From the NCBI GenBank assembly GCA_003550325.1, contig QKWP01000003.1, positions 324,847 to 388,846 of the forward strand: a DNA stretch of 64,000 bases. Reading direction: 5' to 3'. This DNA comes from Gigaspora rosea. Lineage: Eukaryota; Glomeromycota; Glomeromycetes; Diversisporales; Gigasporaceae. Both the position numbers and the translations under genes were made by a program. How positions within the stretch are numbered: the first letter of the stretch is position 1; the number at the start of each line of letters is the position of its first letter. Of this stretch, positions 34,901 to 47,494 are shown one piece after another. The notes under the pieces were generated by a model, which saw only the letters and a program-made list of their open reading frames with translations, ran no database searches and was not told the DNA's origin.

Positions 34901-35337
34901 CAGAGTTGGATAAATAAAGAAAAAGCAAGAGAAGTTACAAAACATACTAGAAGACAAAACAGTAGGGAGGTACTACATAACAGAAAGATTAGAAGTATAA
35001 ATAGGATAGGAAAAGAGAATAGACAGGAGCAAGGTATAACTGCATTTAGTATTGGAGAGAGAAAATACGAAACGAACAAGAGCGGGTACAAACCCCAAAC
35101 ACCAGTAGATATCAAAAATCGTCAAATTATAACGGAAATATTAAACAGATTATCCTTGTTGGAAAATATCAATAAGGGGACAGAGGTCCCCTATCGCTCC
35201 TGAAAGTTGCCAAGGGCATCTATAAAAAGAAGGATAGGGATGTTTCCCTATCCAAACAAAGGGGGGAGCTTAAGGGTTTAACGGAAGAGAAGCAGAAGAA
35301 AAAGCAAGAAGAGGGAGAAAAGAGAAAAGAGATTAAA

Positions 35338-38300
35338 GTGAAAGAAACAGAAGATGATAATTTTAGTATGCTAGGAATAGGATTTCATAATGCAAATGGT
35401 TTGAAAACAAATAAGAGAAAATTAGATGCTATTGTCGATTTTATGAGGAAAAAAAGGATTAACATAATGGGTGTAGCAGAAATGAATTTATCAGAAAAGG
35501 AAGGGAAGTTTCTATTAGGAGAGAATAAAAACGTAAGGGGTTTTTGGTCAGCAGCAGAGAAAGGGAAGAAAAAAGGATCTGGTATTGGAATTATAATAGA
35601 TAAAAGATGGGAAAAACATGTGGTTAAGTTAAACAGGGATAATCCGTATATTTTGGATTTGGTGCTAGACTTCAAGGGCCTTTCGATAAACATTATAGTA
35701 ATATATGTAGCGCCAACTAGTGCAGAAGTACAAAAAACTATATATGAGTACCTAAAAGAATGACTAAAAAGATTAGAAGCAAAAAAAAAAAAACAAAGAT
35801 GTATAGTAGTAGGAGATTTCAATGTAGATTTAAACCAAACAGAAAAAATTAATGCAGATGTACAAAAAGAAAAAGAAGGAAAGAAACAAATACTCCAGTT
35901 TCTGAAAAGGAAAAGGTTTTGGATGTCTTCTATAAGCCTGACTCCTCAGGGTGACCAACATGGAAACGTAATGAAGCACAGTCAAGAATCGACACTATCT
36001 GGGTCATGGTCACTAGAAACAAAATATTTTGTTATACAAAACTAAGGATATGTTGTTCAGAACAGGTAGTGACCATCAAGCGGTACTCATGCAAGTAGAA
36101 ACAGGTTTAAATATGTGAAAACGAAGCCAAGCAAGAATTAGAAGACTATGAAAGAAAAGAATAGAGATAGATATAGAAAACGTCAACGAAAAGATGTAGG
36201 AAGAATACCAAGCCAAGCTGAACTTGGAACTAAAAACTAGAATCTTAAAAAGATGCAAAGGGAAAAAGGACTTGGAAAAAAACTGCACAAAGCAGCAAGA
36301 ATTAGAATCAGAGTTGGAAAGTAAAACTCTGGACCAGCTATGGGATATTATAGAGAACAGTATAAAAAGAGCGGTCTCAGTTGCACTTCCAAAAAAGAAG
36401 AGGACTCCTGTATTAGAAGATGTATCATATATAGATACGGATACAAAGAAGCTAAAGAAGGATATAGATATATTGGGTAAATAGTGCAGAAAATTGAGGA
36501 AAAATAGAGAAAAGGCCCTGGTAGAGCAGAAGTTAAAGAAACTGGAAGTCTTCACAGTATGGCTAAAGGAGCGTTGGAAATTAGACATATTAGATGACTA
36601 CTCAGAAGTATATAAATCTTTAGAAAGTTGGTGGATAGTTCTTTTCAAAAGGTGGCAATATGCTATTAAAAATGAAAAGGAAAAAAGAATTAGAGCCTGT
36701 ATAGAAACCAGATACAAAATGATAGTCAAAGGTCAAAGAGGCATGCATGATAGATAGGTTGTTGGATCGGCCACATAAAAGAATCCAAATAGATAGAGTA
36801 GTCAAACATATGGAAGAAGAGGAAGAGGAATTAGTAAATGAACCAAAAGAAGTATTAGAAGAAGTAAGAAGGCATTTTGCAGAACAGTTTAGAAAACATC
36901 AGTCCATAGCAGAAAACTTACCGAATAGATAGAAGAAAAGGTTTCATCCGATAGAAAAAATAGAGCTATTCTGGTATGAACACTTATTAGAAAGGTGTCA
37001 TCGGACGAATGGGATGAAGCACTAGAACAAACCAAAAACAAATCGGCCCCAAGGACTTTAGGTATTACCTATCCAATGCTAAAGAAAGCTAAAGGCTATG
37101 CAAAAATGATCTTCCAGTATATGGCAAGCAGATGCCTAAAAGAGGGAAGCATACCAAAAAAATAGAAACTTGGCATGCTATATCCAATACCAAAGAAAGA
37201 AGATTGGGGATATAGGTTGAACAATATCAGACCCATTCTTTATTAGAAACCTTTAGAAAGTCAGTAGTTAGGGTTTTAAATAACAGACTTGGAGCAATTC
37301 TAAAAGAAAGAGACATTTTAAAAGGAAAAAATTTTGCAGGATTGCAAAAAGAAGGCATAGTGACACCAATACATCTGCTAAACTGTATACTGGAAGATGC
37401 AAGGGAAAATAAAAAGGAAATCTGGATCTTGTTCCAAGACATGAAAAAGGCCTTCGATTTAGTAAATATCGAAATGCTACAGCTAGCATAGTGATAGCAT
37501 TAAAGCATATAAAACTTCCAGCAGGAGCGGTAGATTTCATAATCAATCTATACAAGAATAGGGAAATTGAGGTTATAACAGGGGTAGGAAATACCGAAAA
37601 ATTTATTGCAGGAGACTGAATAGACCAGAGGTAGATCATATTACCCTTGGTCTGAAAAATATTCTATGACCCACTTCTAGTAGAAATTCAAGAAGGAAGA
37701 AACAGAGGTTACAAAATGCAGTTAAGTTGGCCACTTAATTTGCAAAGAGGTGAAATAGAAGTACAAGAGCTACAAGTGCCAGTCTTGGCATATGCGGATG
37801 ACACTACGTATTTGGCAAGAGATAAGTCTGAGTTAGAATGGATACTCGAAGTAGCAGAAAACTTTTACAGAGTAAACGATATAGAAATCAATAGTAAGAA
37901 GTCAGAACTACTAGTCCTGAACATGTCTGACAAGACTACGGTACAAGAAGGCATAAAATTCAGGCCAAAGAAAGAAATAATTCATGGTAAAAAGGAAAAA
38001 GACCTAATGAGATTTTTGGGCATATGGTTGACCAAAAAATCAGAAGTCAGGCAAGCAGTTAGAATAGCCAAGGAGGAAGTTCTGACAATCGTCAAAGGAA
38101 TCAAAAGAAAAAAGGCCTCTTTAGCACACATGCCATATTTAAACAATATAGTGCTGCTCCCACGCCTAGAATACAGATTGCAGCACTGTATCCTGTCTCG
38201 AGAGAACTATGAAAAGCTGCAGAGCCCTCTTCTAATGCTAATCAAAAATAAAGCAGGAATGATGAAGACAACTCCAAATTCAGCACTAACACACTCAAAC

Positions 38301-40623
38301 ATTGTTGGAGTTAAGTCGATTTTGCAAAATCAACTTGTTCATCACTTCACAGAAATAACATCTAGGCTAAATAACAAAAGTGAGGTGGGACAAGCAGTAT
38401 GGCTAAGGCTAAAACAGGTGCAGTTGAATTGTAAGAGCACGACATGTATACTAGGTTTGGAGAAAGAAAGAATAGAGAAATGCAAAGTTAAAAATAATTT
38501 AGCCTGCAAAATTGTGCTCGAAGCGAAAAAGCTAAATATTAGCTTCAGATCAAAAGAACTAGAAGCGAAATGTAAAATAGAAGGAACAGGAACGGAGATT
38601 GTTAGTCTAGTTAAAAAAAAGACTTGCAGAGTTTTCTTAAAGAAAAAAGGTTAAACATCTTTCTGCTAGAGCAAGTTTTGGATGCAAAAAGTGAGAGAAT
38701 ACTTACATGGAAGCAGGTTAGACAAATAAGGGGCGTGCTGGCAAAAGGAAGAGCACCCAAATAGTATACAAACCTTGAAGTAAGCATTCTAGAAGACTTG
38801 TATAGCTGGAAACTAAGAGCTCCACACGAAAAAGTAAACTTCTTACATATAAAAGCTAATTTGAAAACAATTAGTGAAGACAAGCGAAAACGGAAATGGC
38901 TAGTTTTCAGAAAAAGAAGTAATGAAACGGAGCTAGGAAGGATCACAAGCAAAAAAACCCCACAAAAGTTTCTCATAGAACATTGGAGAAAGGACTCAGT
39001 GAATAAGCAAGGCCTAGCTATAATTAAGCAGTGCAGGGGCTGCAAACTAAGAAACGAAGAAGCTGAGCTGGGCTCTGCATGCCAAGCAAGTATAAAGGTC
39101 CGGGGTAAAAAAAGGGTACTTAACAAAAAGTGGTTAGAGAAGGCAAAGGTCTCTAACAAAAAATGTAAAAAGCTAAGTATTCCCTGGGAGAATGTAGTAG
39201 AAAAATACCCGAGACCATAGAGTCAGAAGAACAGAGTTTAGTAGAGATACCTATAAGCACCGTTAATGAAGAGTACATGAAAGCTAGTATCATAGGACAA
39301 GAAGTAATAAGAAAACTAGAAAAGGTGGCAGAGAGGATAAACTCATAGAGGACGATAAAGGCTTTTACGGATAGGTCTCTAACTAACTCCAAAGAAGAAG
39401 GAACTCGAATGGGTGTAGGATAGGTGGCACTTAATGAAGCTGCTGATCATGATAGACAGAGTAAAGAAACGTTCTGCTGTAGATTGGAAGAATGGCCATC
39501 ATCAACTCGGGCGAAGTTGGGAGCAATATGGACGTTACTATTAGTAGCTCCAGAAGAGTCAAAGGTGCAAATATATACCGATAGTCTTGTAGCAATACAG
39601 GCGATCAAGAAGACAGAAAAGCTTAAAAAGTTAAGAAGCTGTCTTAAGATGCAGAATGCAAGCCTGCTCTGGCAAATCTCTCGAGTACAAAAAATAAAGA
39701 AGCTGTCGTTAGAGTTGCACAAAGTCAAGGGGCATAGTGTTATTGCAGAAAATGAAGAAGCAGACAAAATAGGGCCAGAAGCAGCAGCGTCATAAGTATC
39801 AAGTGGCCCTAGACCAAGATTTAGCAAGTAGTTCCATATTGGAAGAACTTTATAATTGATAGCCCGATTAGGAAGTTCATGAACCAAATAGCAGCAGCAA
39901 TACAAGATGCGGAATGGGTAGGACTAAAGAGGTTTGAAGAAAGAAACTTTGAAAAAGATGAGGGTAATATAGATTGGAAAGAGACATAGCGGTTTTTAGG
40001 AAGGTATAAAGGAAGGGGATGTACAGATGAAAGGAAAAATAAGGAATAGATTTTAAGAACAAAGTGCCTTAATGGCCTTTTGCCGACGATGTCGGAGCTT
40101 AGAGTAAGAAGGCTGGACCTATACAAAATAGACATTTGTGTGACCTGTCAGCAGGAGCCAGAAACGTTAGAACACCTGTCAAGATGTGTGGACTATCAGG
40201 AAATTTGGAGAATGATAGAAGAAGAAACATGTGAAGAGGTGAAAAAATACTCCAGGAAGATTCCATTATGTCTGCAGAAGTAGCAATACAGGAATTGGAA
40301 AGAAGGATTTTTGGCAAAGGGAAGGAAGAGAAAAAAGTCACAAGAAACCAGTTAATTCAAGGGCTTATATCTCAGAGTTGGAAGAAAAAGGTGGAAAGTT
40401 TAATAAAGAACAAAGCCGGGACAAAAAAGGCTTTGGATACAATTATTGAGACTGTCAATGTGAGGTTTCAGCAGCATATTTGGAACTTTAGATGTGAATT
40501 TCAAAATGACTGGAAAAAAGTAGAGGGGATAACTACCTTAGCGAAAAGAAAAAGCCAAAGCAAAAGCAAGAACAAGAGTAGGAGAAAAAAAGAAAACACC
40601 ACTCCGAATAGCGAAACTAGTTA
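35338..40623 (+). pseudogene. LINE ORF2: endonuclease, RT, RNase H, zinc motif
   Basis: The endonuclease begins about 35370 (GIGFHNANGLKTNKRKLDAI, GVAEMNL). It continues, after a stop at about 35761, with VVGDFN at about 35810, RIDTIW at about 35990 and TGSDH at about 36063, i.e. the expected AP-endonuclease motif order across several frames. RT motifs follow: KKEDWGYRLNNIRPI (about 37195), GKNFAGLQKEGIVTPIHLLN (about 37325), FQDMKKAFD (about 37434) and, in the long frame 37716-38654, VLAYADDT with the catalytic Asp pair, FLGIWL and LPRLEYRL. A linker carries EHW-x15-CRGC (about 38980-39040). RNase H at about 39358-39795 has FTDRS, YTDS and KVKGH; the usual GS is RS. A C-terminal CVTC...HLSRC motif lies at about 40134-40190. 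At least six frameshifts or stops make it inactive. Confidence 0.85.
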
Positions 40624-41000
40624 AATCGCAAAGCATAGCCTAAAAAAAAAGAAAGACTGGAAAAATAGAGTGACAGTTTTAGCAGAATCAAATATAAAAA
40701 ATTTAATCCTAGAGGGAACCAAGCTGACTTGGTCTTCGTGGGTTAAGTTTAAATATTTAGATTCGGAAGCATTTGGCAAATCTGATATGGCAAGCGATTG
40801 CCAGCCGGTGACAGGAGGAAACATATTCTTAGTAAGTTGAGAATTCTAATCAAGATGAATAATCACTAGGCGGGTCACACCTGGACGTAATGTTTGGGTG
40901 AGTTTCTGTTAGAATAGTATTACAATATATATGTAAACATTAGTTTTTTATATATAATAAAGTCTATAGACACAGAAGGCAGGATTGCTAAATTTAAAAA

Positions 41001-41019
41001 ACTAAAACTACCAACTTTA
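41001..41019. repeat. Right target-site duplication of the LINE
   Basis: Exact copy of 32295-32313, immediately after the A-rich 3' end of the LINE. Confidence 0.88.
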
Positions 41020-41460
41020 AAAATAACCTTGCAACTAATAATATTGAAAAAAACAAATAAAGTAATAGTACCAAAATAAAAGGTTTAAAAAAATTCAAAA
41101 TAACTACTCTAAAAATAACTCCAATAGGAACAACTTCGATTGTAGCAACTCCAATGACAAAAACTCAAGTGAAATACTAAAATGCAATAATGCACAGAAA
41201 GTAATAGTTAAAAAAATAAAGCTGTAATACCACCAAAAATAATAAAAAAACATACACCAAAAATGATACTGATTCCAAAAGAGCAACTTCCAAAGCAATA
41301 ACTCTAAAGGCTGGTTTAATAACAATGAAAATAACTAAAAAAATTATATAAAAATTAATGAGTTGTAAAAAAAATAAAATTATAAAAAAATAAAAACAAT
41401 AATAATAATTATAAGAGTAAAAAAAAACAAATATTTATTAGCTTACAAATCAAATGTAAT
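41020..41460. other. AT-rich flank
   Basis: A-rich sequence with repeated AATAACTCCAA-like words; no coding evidence. Confidence 0.5.
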
Positions 41461-42090
41461 TTGTGCACATCAATGCACAGAAATTATTATTGTCAAGTGC
41501 AAAAAAAACAAAAAACAACAAATGAATGTTTTTGTGCGCGTCAATGCACAGAATTTATAATCATTAAGAATCATAATGATCATCACGTTACAGTAATGCA
41601 CAGAATTATGATCGTTAAGGATCTTAATGATCATTATGTTAGTACATGAAATTATAATTATTAAGGATCTTAACAATTGTGACAATTGCACAAAAATTAT
41701 GATCATTAAGAATCTTAACGATTGTGACGATCATGCTATTAATACACTGAAATTATGATTGTTAAGGAGTCTTAACGATTATGATGATCATGACATCATG
41801 TACAGGAATGATTGTTAAAATTGATCGTTAAGGAATCTTAACGATTGTGATGATCGTGACGTCAATGCACTGAAATTTTGATCGTTAAGAATCTTAATGA
41901 TTGTGCACATCAGAGCACGAAAATTATGATTATGATCATTAAGAATCTTAACGATAGTGCACGTCAGTGCACGAAAATTATGATCGTTAAGAATCTTATC
42001 GATTGTGCACATCAGTGCACGAAATTATGATCGTTAAGAATCTTAATGATTGTGCACATTAGTGCATGAAAATTATGTGATCATTAAGAT
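41461..42090. repeat. Minisatellite of GTTAAGAATCTTAACGATTG units
   Basis: About a dozen imperfect copies of a unit of about 50-60 bp: a CAGTGCAC-like word, GAAAATTATGATC, the palindrome GTTAAGAATCTTAAC and GATTGTGCACATCA. Best conserved between about 41860 and 42075. The repeated translation (KILNDHN) of a minus-strand ORF is a by-product. Confidence 0.85.
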
Positions 42091-43761
42091 TAATACAAGT
42101 CAATATATGGATATAATACTATGCACGATAGTGTACGGATTTCAATTTTTCATGTGATAACGTGTTAAATTTTTTGGATGATCAGTTTCCATGCAGTCTC
42201 TGTGCAGTGATTATGAAACCTGTGCTTACCCGCATACAATTTCGTATTTATCATACATTTTCGTGTATCAGTTTTCATAGGGATGTATAACACATAATGC
42301 ACAAAAGTTGATTTTTAAAATCATAAAAGATAATTGAGTTTGATATTATTATGTAGGAGACTATGAATATCATAGTCAAGACATAACTTTGGACATCTTG
42401 ATTTTCACAATATATTATATATTTTTTTACTATAAAGTTTAGCATATATTTAGTAAACCTTTTAAGAATGCCATCATCTAACTATGGAAGCATAGCTATA
42501 ATCAGGAATAATCTGAGAATTTGTTAACAAAACTAACAAATATATTTTTAGTATGTATGTACATAATTTTAAATAAAGTTTACATGGAATGCATACATCT
42601 TATTATTGAATCAAAAGTCGTTGAACTTAAAAATCTTATAAATACAACCCGAATACGATAAAAAATTTTTGGGGCTATATCATTATTGTTATCAATATCG
42701 TTATCATTATTATTATCTAAACTATCTTGATATATCTGATATATATGATATCGATATCGATAAGATAATATAAAATTGTTTGATGAAAATCCTTTCCGTT
42801 TTAGCCTAAAAGGAAATGTGGCGGGTCACGAGTAAAAACTTAGCCAATGATCAAGACGATCTACATCTAATCTAAATATTATTGAAATAATACAGTATGC
42901 AATAAAAAAAGATAGAAGTGGGTTAAATATTAAAATCTAAAAATATAAGAAGTCTGTTCAGAGACTTTGTATTTAGCAAGACCATAAGAGGATATAGGGA
43001 TTGGAACCTGCTTAAAATTTTTCTTAATCATTTAACTGTTTAACTTTTAATTTGGCCAGCATTAAAATATTTCTGGCCTATGATCAATATAATTTTGCTC
43101 AGAACTATATAAAACAATTTTTAACAGTTAAATGGTTCCAATCCCTAAAAGGATATATTATTATTCTTTATAGTGATGATAACAGCAAGTAAATCAATAT
43201 GAGATAACATTTTTTTATCTAAAAATTTTTACAAATTTGTTGTAACAAAGAAAAAAGATTTACCAAAGCATTTTTATGAAAAAAGAAATCGATAAACTTT
43301 AACTATCCAAATGCTCAATCATAAAGTACATGATTCTTGATTAACAATATTCTCTATTAATGGACCTAATAGATGCCATGCAGTTACAAGTCTCACTATA
43401 AGTTCAGACAAATAAAAATTAAAAGTATTGTTCTATACTAAAATAAAAATATTTAATTCATAAAATTAATGAATGTAACAGATTTTGTGCAGTTACAAGA
43501 GTATACTCACAAATAAAACAACTAAAATATTGTTTTTGTACTATAATAAAAATATATAATACTAGGTAAATGCATAGTATTGTTTGTCAAGAGCTAAATA
43601 TTTATATAAATAAAATAATTAAAAAAGTTTGCTATTTCTTACTATATAGTATATATGATAATTTTTAATCTACTAGTCCATTTTAAATGATTTAGCTACT
43701 AAAATAATCATCTTAATAAGACAACTCTAACAAATCAAAATTATCAAAATTTAATTACAGG
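42091..43761. other. AT-rich spacer
   Basis: No gene. It contains the small element at 42996-43145 and ATCGATATCG-type sequence near 42720-42765. Confidence 0.5.
42996..43145. mobile_element. Short TA-flanked MITE
   Basis: The end GGGATTGGAACC and its inverted copy GGTTCCAATCCC are flanked by TA (42994-42995 and 43146-43147). A second inverted word (ATTTAACTGTT against AACAGTTAAAT) lies just inside. 150 bp. Confidence 0.65.
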
Positions 43762-43874
43762 ATCCCAAGAATGGACTGGTATATCCAATTGGAAAGAAAG
43801 GAATATTTAAAGGAGACTTGAAACAAACAAGACTGATAACCCTAATTGAACACTCAAGAAAACTTTTACAAAAC
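43762..43874 (+). pseudogene. LINE RT fragment, left of the LTR element
   Basis: Reads GLVYPIGKKGIFKGDLKQTR and then LITLIEHSRKLLQN, matching the RT finger region (the counterpart of the KKEDWGYRLNNIRPI block in the 32-41 kb LINE). It stops at the LTR boundary and resumes at 51139 in the same frame, so it is one LINE copy split by the Ty3-type element. Confidence 0.7.
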
Positions 43875-44428
43875 TGATATCGAAGAGTTAATAGTAGTTG
43901 AAGCTACTAATGCCTAACTCAAGGCAAAACAACTCGAAAGTTTAGAGACCACCCAGGGCCATAGTTGGTAACTACCAATATTTGGTATTGTGATAAGTAA
44001 GAATTTTTATTATTAGAAGAATAACCTGCCTAATTTTTTATTTTACGCTTTCTTTACTTATAACTATTTTAATTACATCATAGTTTGATAATGCTCCTTT
44101 TGACTTTTAATTAATTATTTCATCATGCTATTGTTATGAACCTTATTACAACATTTTTTCATGCATCTTCTATTAATTACCCAATTCCTTGCCTAATTAA
44201 TTACCTGATCCTATATATAATTTATGCATTACTTATTTCATTACTAACTTATTCCCACACGATCCAACCAATATTATCTAACATGTAATCCATGTGATAC
44301 ATGTAACATACTATTCGCTTCAAAGTGTATATATAATGTTGTTATATATATATATATATATAATTTTTTTTATTAAGCACTTTACTTTACATATACAAAT
44401 GTACCATTTGATGTGCTACTCTGCAACA
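43875..44428 (-). repeat. Downstream LTR (left copy)
   Basis: 554 bp; on the minus strand it begins TGTTGCAGAGTAGC and ends CGATATCA. It is directly similar to 50579-51138 over its length, including TTAGAGACCA, CCAATATTTGGTATTG and a TATATA microsatellite that differs in length. Confidence 0.85.
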
Positions 44429-44604
44429 GGAGCTAGATCTCCTCAATCATTATCCCCAAAATCACAAATTTCTATATCTATAGCCCTTTCACGAAGCTGC
44501 TTAACTCTATTTCAAGTAGAAAGGTCTCTTAATTGCGTCCCATCCACCTCACTCAAATAATATTGACCATTTTCCTATCTCCCTAAGCTTATATGGTCCA
44601 TCCA

Positions 44605-45900
44605 TCAATAATCTAATTTGCGGGAATAGGTTGTTTCCAAAGTTGAACCATACACTAAAACTAGATTTCCTACATTTATTATTTTCTTATGCCGATTAGT
44701 ATGACAGTTATAGAATTCTTTCCATTTCTCATGAATTTTATCTCGACCTTGCTGTGCTTGTTTTAACTCTTCTACTAGTCCCTTCATCTGAAGCATCCCA
44801 AATTTGAGCAGCTCATCAGTGGTTTATTCATCTTTGCTCATAATCACTTGATAACTATCAAGAGTTAATTCAAGTAGTACGATAGCATCTCTACTATGTA
44901 CTTGACGAAAAGGTAAGTATCCCAGGTCATTTATGGTTATATTCAATGCCCATATAGCTTCATGCACATACTCGTTCCATCGGGTTTGCTTTTTAGCACA
45001 AACCTTTCTCAATATTCAGGTAAGCTTCTGTACAGTTCTTTCCGCTCTTCTATTGGCTTCAGGGTGGTAACTTGTATTGAAACATTGTCAACACCTAGAT
45101 AGCTAGTAAGTTCATTAATTAATCCATTTTTAAATTTGGTTCTATGATCTGACACTAATTCTGCAAAACATCCGTGTCAGGTTATTATATTCTCCCATAC
45201 AAATGCAGCTATGGATTTTGCATTTTCTTCCTTAATGGTTGGGCTTCAATAAACTCTGTAAGGTCCTCCACACCCATAACATATACTCATGGCCTCCACT
45301 TGTTCTAGGTAGGGGCCAATGCAGTCAACAAACAGTTTGCAAAATATCCAACTAGTAGTCAGCACATAGATAGGTTCTTTAGTTAGTTTTCCTTTGCATT
45401 TTTGGCTTAGTCACAAGTTATCATATGACCTTTGACATCATTGTACATATTACCAACTCCCCACTCATAATTAGCCACTATGCTTCATACCGTAGTATTA
45501 ATCCCTCTATGTTCACCTTCATTAGCTTAGCTTCATAGCTTTACTTCAAGATCTGGCTTTTCTCCACCTATCACAAATCACTTTACTAGGTGGTCTACCC
45601 TTGGGCCTTTTGAAATAATCATCTACCAATCATACAGTAAATCTTTAATTTTCGTTTGAGCCAGAATAAAGAGTCACTAGTCACATGAGCTGGCCACTCG
45701 AAGTGGGTCAAGTAATATTTGATAGACTCCAAATCTTGCATTTTTACTTCCTCTATTCCCACATTCATTAACAAGTTTTCGATCCATTGCTCATCAGTAC
45801 ATCCCTTTTGCACAGGTGGGTCCAGATATCTCGACATGCTATCAGGATTTGTATGCTTTTTATCAGACTTATATTTTACTTAGAAGTTGAAAGCCTGTAA
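44605..45900 (-). pseudogene. Ty3-type integrase and C-terminal domain
   Basis: From right to left: an N-terminal region (frame 45619-45837: IKYYLTHFEWPAHVTSDSLF); a decayed catalytic core with DCIGPYLEQVEA near 45330 and ELVSDHRTKFKNGLINELTS near 45150, where the two aspartates of the DDE triad can be recognised; YVHEAIWALNITINDLGYLP near 44960; and a C-terminal module with VGNLVLVYGSTLE near 44650. Several stops separate these blocks. It integrates element cDNA in functional copies. Confidence 0.75.
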
Positions 45901-45955
45901 TGTAACAACCCAATGCATCAAGCGGCCACTCAACTGTGCTTTGTGGAAAAGCCAT

Positions 45956-46252
45956 TCAAGTGCTTGGTAGTCCACCCACAACATCAAAGGTCATTCCACC
46001 CACATAACGTTTACACATATTACATCCGTATACTATACCAAGGTACTCCTTTTCAGTGACTGTATAATGCAACTTGTGGGTGTTCAATTTTCGGGACTCA
46101 AAGGTAACAGATAGCAACCTTCCAGCTTTGTCAGCTTGTTCTAATACTATACTCAACGAAAAGTCACATGCATTGACGTACTTTTGATATGGGCGTATCC
46201 CACTTCTTGCATCTTGCCAATTTGGAGCTTTCAACATAACATCCCCAGCCAA
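45956..46252 (-). pseudogene. Ty3-type RNase H fragment
   Basis: Reads VNACDFSLSIVLEQADKAGR then FESRKLNTHKLHYTVTEKEY, the standard retroviral-type RNase H pattern (D...GAVL...ASR.L...E..Y..TE.E.LA). The first catalytic Asp position reads CD. The frame ends in altered sequence where a TDH motif is expected. Confidence 0.7.
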
Positions 46253-46693
46253 TAAAGCCTTTAGTGATCAAAATAATTCTTTTTCTTCATCAGACCAATG
46301 GTAACCCACATCTTTCTTTGTTAACTCTGTGAGAGGTTTTGCTATTTTACTAAAATTTTTCACAAAACGCCAAAAATAATTCATAACCTCTAAAAATGAC
46401 TTAATATCTCTAATGCATTTGGGCCTTACCCATTGTTCAATTAACTCCTTATGCTTCGAATCAACTCACATTCCATTTATTTCTATGATATACCCATATA
46501 TATTCAACTCTTTATTTGCCAGGTGACACTTCTTTGATGCAAAAGTCAGTCCTGCCTGTTTAAAGATCTGAGCGAGTTCTACGAACTTATCGATATGATT
46601 CTTTAATTGTTTATGGGTCCAAAGACCTACGTCATCTTGATACGCCGCAGCGATATCCTTCCATTCATCACTAACCAAAATTATATGCATTAA

Positions 46694-47494
46694 GGATAGG
46701 GGGAACTTAGATCATTTTTCATATGATTTTGGTAGTACAATGGGATTTATATAGGGGACGTCTAAAGCTATGCCCAGTCATGTGTTTTTGATTTTTTAAT
46801 TAAAGTTAGGGTAAGGGTTAGTTTGGGTTAGGGTTAGGGTATGTCATATAGTAAAATTGTCCTCCTGACATTTTTTATTAATGCACCAAGATGGGTTTAG
46901 ACTGTTGTTTCATATATTTTTGCAACTTTACCTTTTTTTGCTGTTTTTGTCTCTTCGGGCTGATCTGTATTGATCAAAATAACCAATCCTATTGGCTCTA
47001 TGTTATGTGATGGACACGAATTTAGATGACCCCTTTATATAGAAATTGAAAATATGCTACTAATAAAACTTTTTATAGTTATAATTAATTTTAGCCAAAA
47101 TTTTATAATATATAGAACAATGTTCTTTTTATAATAGCAAAGTTTTAATAAATAAAACTTTTAAAAAATTTATACTTTTATATATTGTAAAGTTTCTCTC
47201 AGTTGGCTCAAATTTCTCCCAGTTATACAAAATGACTAATTTTGATTGGTTGATATCATATGATCATCATATGATTTTTGTAACCAATTTATGATACTCT
47301 ATCTTTAAACACCTGTTTCTTAGCAAATATTTAACCAATTTTAATAATTTTACTATTATTAGAATTAGAAGAATCTTTCTACAACTTTCAATTAATTTTT
47401 AAAGTAATTTACTTAATAAAATATTTTTTAATTCTTAATTGAAAAAAATTTTACTATATGTTTATATATAAGTTAAAATTTGTTCACCCTACTC
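46694..47494. mobile_element. TTAA-flanked piggyBac-like element inside Ty3 RT
   Basis: Flanked by TTAA at 46690-46693 and 47495-47498. The ends are GGATAGGGGGAAC and inverted GAGTAGGGTGAAC, matching at 10 of 13 positions. It carries a short TTAGGG-like run but no transposase ORF. The host frame is restored across the site with one TTAA retained, so the exact extent is well defined. Confidence 0.82.
46806..46853. repeat. Telomere-like interstitial repeat
   Basis: Reads TTAGGGTAAGGGTTAG, then TTTGGGTTAGGGTTAGGG; about six TTAGGG-like units. It is inside the TTAA element, so it was delivered by transposition or expanded there rather than marking a chromosome end. Confidence 0.7.

Larger units (their letters stand above)
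32314..41000 (+). mobile_element. Near full-length LINE with 19-bp TSD
   Basis: A perfect 19-bp direct repeat brackets an 8.7-kb segment that contains a 5' leader, an ORF1 with coiled-coil and RRM-like region, an ORF2 (endonuclease, reverse transcriptase, RNase H, zinc motif) and a 3' tail ending GGCAGGATTGCTAAATTTAA. A long, exact TSD with a short A-rich end is the signature of target-primed reverse transcription. Both ORFs are broken by stops and frameshifts, and a 981-bp element (33744-34724) is inserted in ORF1. The presence of RNase H places it with I/Tad-type LINEs rather than L1/RTE types lacking it. Confidence 0.88.

Noticed and set aside
35385-40341. Several minus-strand ORFs opposite the LINE
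   Set aside because: They are antisense shadows of A-rich LINE coding sequence, giving Ser/Phe/Leu-rich peptides without recognisable motifs.
41461-42090. CRISPR-like array
   Set aside because: The copies are imperfect and contiguous, without unique spacers, in a eukaryotic context. It is a minisatellite.
46466-46690. YQDD in the Ty3 RT as a dead active site
   Set aside because: The second position of YxDD varies among reverse transcriptases and both aspartates are present, so this is not evidence of inactivation.
46806-46853. Former telomere or chromosome fusion point
   Set aside because: The run is short, degenerate and enclosed in a transposed element with TTAA flanks.
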